Program-made: the position numbers and the translations under genes
DNA from: Moryella indoligenes
GTDB lineage: Bacteria > Bacillota > Clostridia > Lachnospirales > Lachnospiraceae
Direction of reading: 5' to 3'
NCBI RefSeq assembly: GCF_030812885.1
Contig: NZ_JAUSTO010000004.1
Location: forward strand, 1 to 64,000
Length of the DNA stretch: 64,000 nt
Part shown: piece after piece, positions 60,951-64,000 of the stretch
Position numbering within the stretch: position 1 is the stretch's first letter
Layout: every line of letters begins with the position of its first letter
Notes under the pieces: model-generated
Databases searched by the model: none
Told to the model about the DNA's origin: nothing
Seen by the model: only the letters and a program-made list of their open reading frames with translations

Positions 60951-60968
60951 TGATATATTAATATATTT
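60951..60968. promoter_or_regulatory. Second copy of the TGATATA dyad
   Basis: TGATATATTAATATATTT resembles the dctP operator TGATATACTAATATATCA at 15 of 18 positions. It lies between the distal dehydrogenase and the divergently transcribed ECF gene, about 80 bases from the former. Confidence 0.6.
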
Positions 60969-60991
60969 ATTTATTATAATAACTTTTCTGG

Positions 60992-61186
60992 TATAATGGT
61001 ATCGCTTTTTGAGAACTTTTCCGCTGCACCGTCCGGGCGGCAGGAATCAGGCAGCTTTCAGAGCTCTTTACGAGGGTAATGCTGACATCTGCCAAAGAAT
61101 TCTCAAATTGCGGCCACCGCGGGTTTCCCGCAAAACCGTTTCGTCGTATCTGCGAAAGGCAGAATGACAGAGGAGGAAAACTGAAT
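60992..61186 (+). promoter_or_regulatory. Promoter and structured leader of the ECF S component
   Basis: TATAAT at 60992-60997 is a clear -10 box with a poor -35. The expected transcript starts near 61004. TTTGAGAA (61008-61015) pairs with TTCTCAAA (61100-61107), enclosing CTGC/GCAG (61024-61043), GGCAG/CTGCC (61050-61054 with 61089-61093) and TTAC-GAGG-GTAA (61068-61079). Downstream are GCGGG-TTT-CCCGC (61119-61131) and a small stem before the AGGAGG. The architecture suggests a riboswitch-like leader controlling a vitamin transporter; it does not match a class that I recognise. Confidence 0.5.
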
Positions 61187-61810
61187 ATGCAAAGCAGAAA
61201 ATTCAACGCAGTCTTTATCGCTGAAATGGGACTTCTGATCGCCATCGAGTTCGTCATGAAGCTCGTAGGCCTCGGCAGCGTGCCGGTGGGCCCGCTGTAC
61301 ATGTCCTTCCTGACCGTACCGATTGCAATCGGCGCCATGCTCTTCGGCCCGGTCGCAGGCGCCATCACCGGTGCAGTCTTCGGTTTTGTGAGCTTCTATG
61401 ATGCGATGACCGGCGTCTCTGTTATGACCGGCGCCTTCTTCCAGCTGGATCCTGTCAACACCTTTATCTTATGCGTGGGCATGCGCGTGCTCATGGGTGT
61501 TGTGGTGGGGATACTCTTTCAGCTCTTCCACGCACTGGATCACTCAAAGACCGTCTGCTATCTGCTCGGAGCAGTCTCCGCGCCGCTCCTGAATACCCTG
61601 TTCTTCATGGGCTACATAGTCCTCGTATTCTATAAGACTGACTTCATCCAGTCTCTGGTCGCGAAGCTCGGCGCCGCAAACCCCGTGTCCTTTGTCATCA
61701 TGCTGGTCGGCGTACAGGGGCTCATCGAGGCGATCGTCTGCGGTGTTGTCGGAACCGTCGTCGCAAAGACACTGACTCACTTCATGGCGACACAGCAGAA
61801 GCGCGCATAA
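61187..61810 (+). CDS. ECF transporter S component (substrate-specific subunit)
   Basis: This 207-residue membrane protein has about six hydrophobic segments; IAEMGLLIAIEFVMKLVGLG and GPLYMSFLTVPIAIGAMLFGPVAGAITGAVFGFVSFYDA fit energy-coupling-factor S components, which bind a vitamin or metal and use a shared EcfAAT module. The ligand cannot be read, and no EcfA/T genes are nearby. ATG 61187 has AGGAGG ten bases upstream. Confidence 0.8.
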   Translation: MQSRKFNAVFIAEMGLLIAIEFVMKLVGLGSVPVGPLYMSFLTVPIAIGAMLFGPVAGAITGAVFGFVSFYDAMTGVSVMTGAFFQLDPVNTFILCVGMRVLMGVVVGILFQLFHALDHSKTVCYLLGAVSAPLLNTLFFMGYIVLVFYKTDFIQSLVAKLGAANPVSFVIMLVGVQGLIEAIVCGVVGTVVAKTLTHFMATQQKRA

Positions 61811-61824
61811 AGTATTCATAAAAA

Positions 61825-61866
61825 GCTGCGGCAGTGGGACTTTAATCCCGCTGCCGCAGCTTTTTT
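61825..61866 (+). terminator. Strong terminator after the ECF gene
   Basis: GCTGCGGCAGTGGGA and TCCCGCTGCCGCAGC form a 15-base stem with one G-T pair and a six-base loop, followed by TTTTTTATTT. Confidence 0.95.
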
Positions 61867-61923
61867 ATTTCTCCCGGAATGATACCGACGTACCGCTCTC
61901 AATCACTGCAAGCACCCGCGCGC

Positions 61924-62325
61924 TCAGCCGACATCACCCGCTTCCTCTACATGCTTTGTCACAATGAGACTGACCTCCAGCCCCAGAAAGTGATCGTTCA
62001 GCACTGTTCCGGCCTTCACCGGCGCCTTCAGCCTGTATTTCCGTATCTCCTGCATCGCCTCCGGAATCCTGCCCTTTGGGATCGGCGCAGTGATACGCAC
62101 ACTCGCAAGCGGCAGCACACCGCCCTCCACCGGCACCGTGGAGGCTATGGTTCTCTCCGGACTATCCAGCTCCTTCTGCACATAGCGCTCCCCCCTCTTA
62201 CAGGCCTGTCCCTCTGCAGCAAGAAACCGCGTGCTTCCGTCCGCTCTCCGCTCGAATTCCGCGCTGATCTCACATCCGTTCGGACAGATAATACAGATGT
62301 AGCTTTTCTTCTCTACCCTATTCAT
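61924..62325 (-). CDS. DUF1667-type protein of a G3P-dehydrogenase-like complex
   Basis: This 133-residue protein carries an N-terminal cysteine motif CIICPNGCEI, followed by GQACKRGERYVQKEL and a C-terminal domain with MQEIRKYRLKAPVKAGTVL. Members are encoded after FAD oxidoreductases in Firmicutes and resemble a reduced GlpC-like partner. Start ATG 62325 overlaps the previous stop as ATGA. Confidence 0.85.
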   Translation of the reverse strand: MNRVEKKSYICIICPNGCEISAEFERRADGSTRFLAAEGQACKRGERYVQKELDSPERTIASTVPVEGGVLPLASVRITAPIPKGRIPEAMQEIRKYRLKAPVKAGTVLNDHFLGLEVSLIVTKHVEEAGDVG

Positions 62326-63551
62326 TCCAGAACCACCTCCAACGCCCCGCTGCGCTGCAGCCTCTCCGCAGGGATCTGCATCCGTATCATTTCCGCCGGA
62401 AGGGCCCGCTTCATTTTCTTTACAGCCAGCTCTCTGCCATTCTGTCTCACAACAATACGGCAATCTCCTGCCGGCCGGCTCACCCGCAGGGAGAGACACA
62501 CATCCTTCTCCCCGCTGACCCGCATCGGAACGGTGTGGTTGATGCCGCTCCCGGCCCGGATCTCCAGCGGACACACCGGCAGCCGGCCTTCCATACAGCC
62601 CACGCAGGACTCCACCAAAGTCTCGGCCTCCAGAGACACAAAATCCACCAGATCGTGGACATGCAGAACATTTCCCGCCGCAAATATTCCCGGCACAGTG
62701 GTCTGCAGATACTCATCCACCACAGCCCCCCTCGTCCGGGGATCCAGCTGAACCCCCGCATCGAGAGAAAGCTCATTCTCCGGAATCAGGCCGACCGAGA
62801 GTATGAGCGTGTCGCAGCTGTAATCCCGCTCTGTCCCCGGAATCGGTCTGAGCCGGTCATCCACCTCCGCCACTGTGACAGCTGTGAGCCGCCTGTTTCC
62901 GTGAATCCCCACGACAGTGTGACTCAGGTACAGCGGAATCCCGTAGTCGTTCAGACACTGCTCCACATTTCTCGGAAGTCCGCTCGCGTAAGGCTGAAGC
63001 TCAAAGACCGCCTGCACCCGCGCCCCCTCCAGTGTGAGACGCCGCGCCATGATCATGCCGATATCTCCCGAGCCGAGTATCACCGCCTCCTTCGCCGGCA
63101 TGCGGTTATAGAGGTTCATATAGGCCTGCGCCACCCCCGCCGTAAAGACACCCGCGGGACGTTCCCCCGGAATGGCAAGCGCGCCGCGCGTCCGCTCCCT
63201 GCAGCCCATAGTCAGAATCACGGTGCGCGCCCTCCACCGAAGCAGCCCGTTCTTTGAGACTGCCGTGACCTCCTTCTCTGCCGTGATCCGTATCACCGCA
63301 CAGTCCGTGATGTAGGGAATGTTGAGCTTTTGCAGCTCATCAATAAAGCGCTGCGCATACTCCGGCCCACTGAGTGTCTCCCCGAAGCGCGTCAGGCCAA
63401 AGCCATCATGTATACACTGCCGCAGAATGCCGCCGAGCTGCTTCTCCCGCTCCAAAACCAGTATATTGCGGACGCCTCTCTTCCAGAGCGCCACTGCGGC
63501 GGCCAGTCCCGCCGGGCCGCCGCCCACGATCAGAACATCTACCTCTCTCAT
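62322..63551 (-). CDS. FAD/NAD(P)-dependent oxidoreductase
   Basis: This 409-residue flavoprotein has an N-terminal dinucleotide motif VDVLIVGGGPAGLAAAVALWKRG and a second one, AVILGSGDIGMIMARRL, for NAD(P). TPFAGNVLHVHD-like flavin-binding sequence (VPGIFAAGNVLHVHD) follows near residue 290. It is the middle gene of a set with an upstream GlpA/LhgO-like flavoprotein and DUF1667, likely an anaerobic glycerol-3-phosphate or 2-hydroxyacid dehydrogenase complex. Confidence 0.88.
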   Translation of the reverse strand: MREVDVLIVGGGPAGLAAAVALWKRGVRNILVLEREKQLGGILRQCIHDGFGLTRFGETLSGPEYAQRFIDELQKLNIPYITDCAVIRITAEKEVTAVSKNGLLRWRARTVILTMGCRERTRGALAIPGERPAGVFTAGVAQAYMNLYNRMPAKEAVILGSGDIGMIMARRLTLEGARVQAVFELQPYASGLPRNVEQCLNDYGIPLYLSHTVVGIHGNRRLTAVTVAEVDDRLRPIPGTERDYSCDTLILSVGLIPENELSLDAGVQLDPRTRGAVVDEYLQTTVPGIFAAGNVLHVHDLVDFVSLEAETLVESCVGCMEGRLPVCPLEIRAGSGINHTVPMRVSGEKDVCLSLRVSRPAGDCRIVVRQNGRELAVKKMKRALPAEMIRMQIPAERLQRSGALEVVLE

Positions 63552-64000
63552 GCCTGCTCCTCCCGCACCCTGCCAAACAAAAGCTGCGCACCCGCGCGGT
63601 TATACAGAACCTCCTCCGCGCGCCTCTTCTTTTCCTGCTCAATGAGCTGCTCAATCCGCATCTGACAGTAGCCCCCCTGGCAGCGCCCCATCATGGCGCG
63701 CGTCCGGTACTTGATTCCGACCATGGTCTCCACTCCCAACGGATTTCGTATCGCCTCAAGAATCTCCGCCTTTGACACCTTCTCACAGCGGCATATCAGC
63801 TCGCCGTAGTCCGGATCCTTCCGTATGGCCTCCTCCCGCTCCTCATCTGACATATCTGCAAAGCGGCGTATGCCCCTGCGCCTTCCGTTGAACTCCGGAT
63901 TCAGGGAGAAGTGCTCCCGCTCCTGCATCAGTTGAAGCACATAGCGGGCGATAGGTACTGCCGCAGTGAGGCCCGGCGACTCAATCCCGACAAGATTCAC
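63548..64000 (-). CDS. GlpA/LhgO-like FAD-dependent oxidoreductase, C-terminal part
   Basis: This fragment of 150 residues is cut by the window end; the N-terminal part is off-window. It contains the end of the flavin domain (NLVGIESPGLTAAVPIARYV) and a BFD-like [2Fe-2S] domain with CRCEKV and RCQGGYC cysteines. It overlaps the next gene by four bases. With its neighbours it fits an anaerobic glycerol-3-phosphate dehydrogenase set. Confidence 0.85.
   Translation of the reverse strand: MNLVGIESPGLTAAVPIARYVLQLMQEREHFSLNPEFNGRRRGIRRFADMSDEEREEAIRKDPDYGELICRCEKVSKAEILEAIRNPLGVETMVGIKYRTRAMMGRCQGGYCQMRIEQLIEQEKKRRAEEVLYNRAGAQLLFGRVREEQA

Noticed and set aside
61104..61131. T-box leader
   Set aside because: The AAxxAGGGTGGxACCGCG core is missing; only ACCGCGGG matches, and the leader is too short for a normal stem I.

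Overview
The window reads as chromosome of an anaerobic, moderately high-GC member of the Clostridia, most likely Lachnospiraceae; the genus cannot be fixed from sequence alone. The basis is strong GGAGG-type ribosome binding sites, lipoproteins with lipobox signals, an oxygen-defence set typical of strict anaerobes (rubrerythrin, ferritin, desulfoferrodoxin, flavin reductase-rubredoxin), fermentative citrate lyase, and Gram-positive-style regulators. No rRNA, tRNA or CRISPR array was recognised.

Bases 1 to about 8210 are an AT-rich mobilisable element inserted at the 3' end of guaA. It carries a relaxase, MobC, a candidate oriT, a replication module split into a PrimPol-type primase and a VirE/P4-type helicase, a tyrosine integrase with a small excisionase, a repressor facing them across a compact control region with three operator-like repeats, and a CPBP membrane protease as cargo next to the junction. 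The far end of the element lies outside the window to the left.

Bases 8210 to 22091 are mostly housekeeping genes on the minus strand: guaA, uvrA, a polar amino acid ABC transporter, a carboxy-terminal protease, an M23 murein hydrolase activator with ftsX and ftsE, a PucR/CdaR-type regulator coupled to ftsE, and cvfB. Bases 22207 to 28959 form a citrate fermentation locus: a CitMHS transporter, a LysR regulator, citD, citE, citF, and citX followed by citG in the -1 frame across a perfect T_TTT_TTC heptamer that abuts the citX stop codon.

Bases 29041 to 36595 hold a solitary PTS enzyme I, a MATE exporter, a HAD phosphatase and a binding protein / histidine kinase / response regulator cassette without a permease. 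Bases 36740 to 39050 are the oxygen-defence cluster. Bases 39447 to 46525 hold a HutD-like protein, an Lrp regulator with a DapF-fold racemase, and a complete branched-chain amino acid ABC transporter. Then come a second MATE exporter, an RmlC-type epimerase, a roughly 500-base non-coding stretch with RNA-like folding, a nitroreductase and a patatin-like lipase.

Bases 51209 to 60870 form a hexuronate / sugar acid utilisation locus: fructuronate reductase and mannonate dehydratase, two zinc alcohol dehydrogenases, a FadR-type GntR regulator, and a three-part TRAP transporter. The same TGATATA-YTAA-TATAT dyad lies in front of dctP and in front of the distal dehydrogenase. An orphan NERD-like membrane protein sits inside this locus. 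At 61187 begins an ECF transporter S component with a structured leader, and the window ends in a three-gene anaerobic glycerol-3-phosphate-dehydrogenase-like set whose first gene is cut by the window edge.
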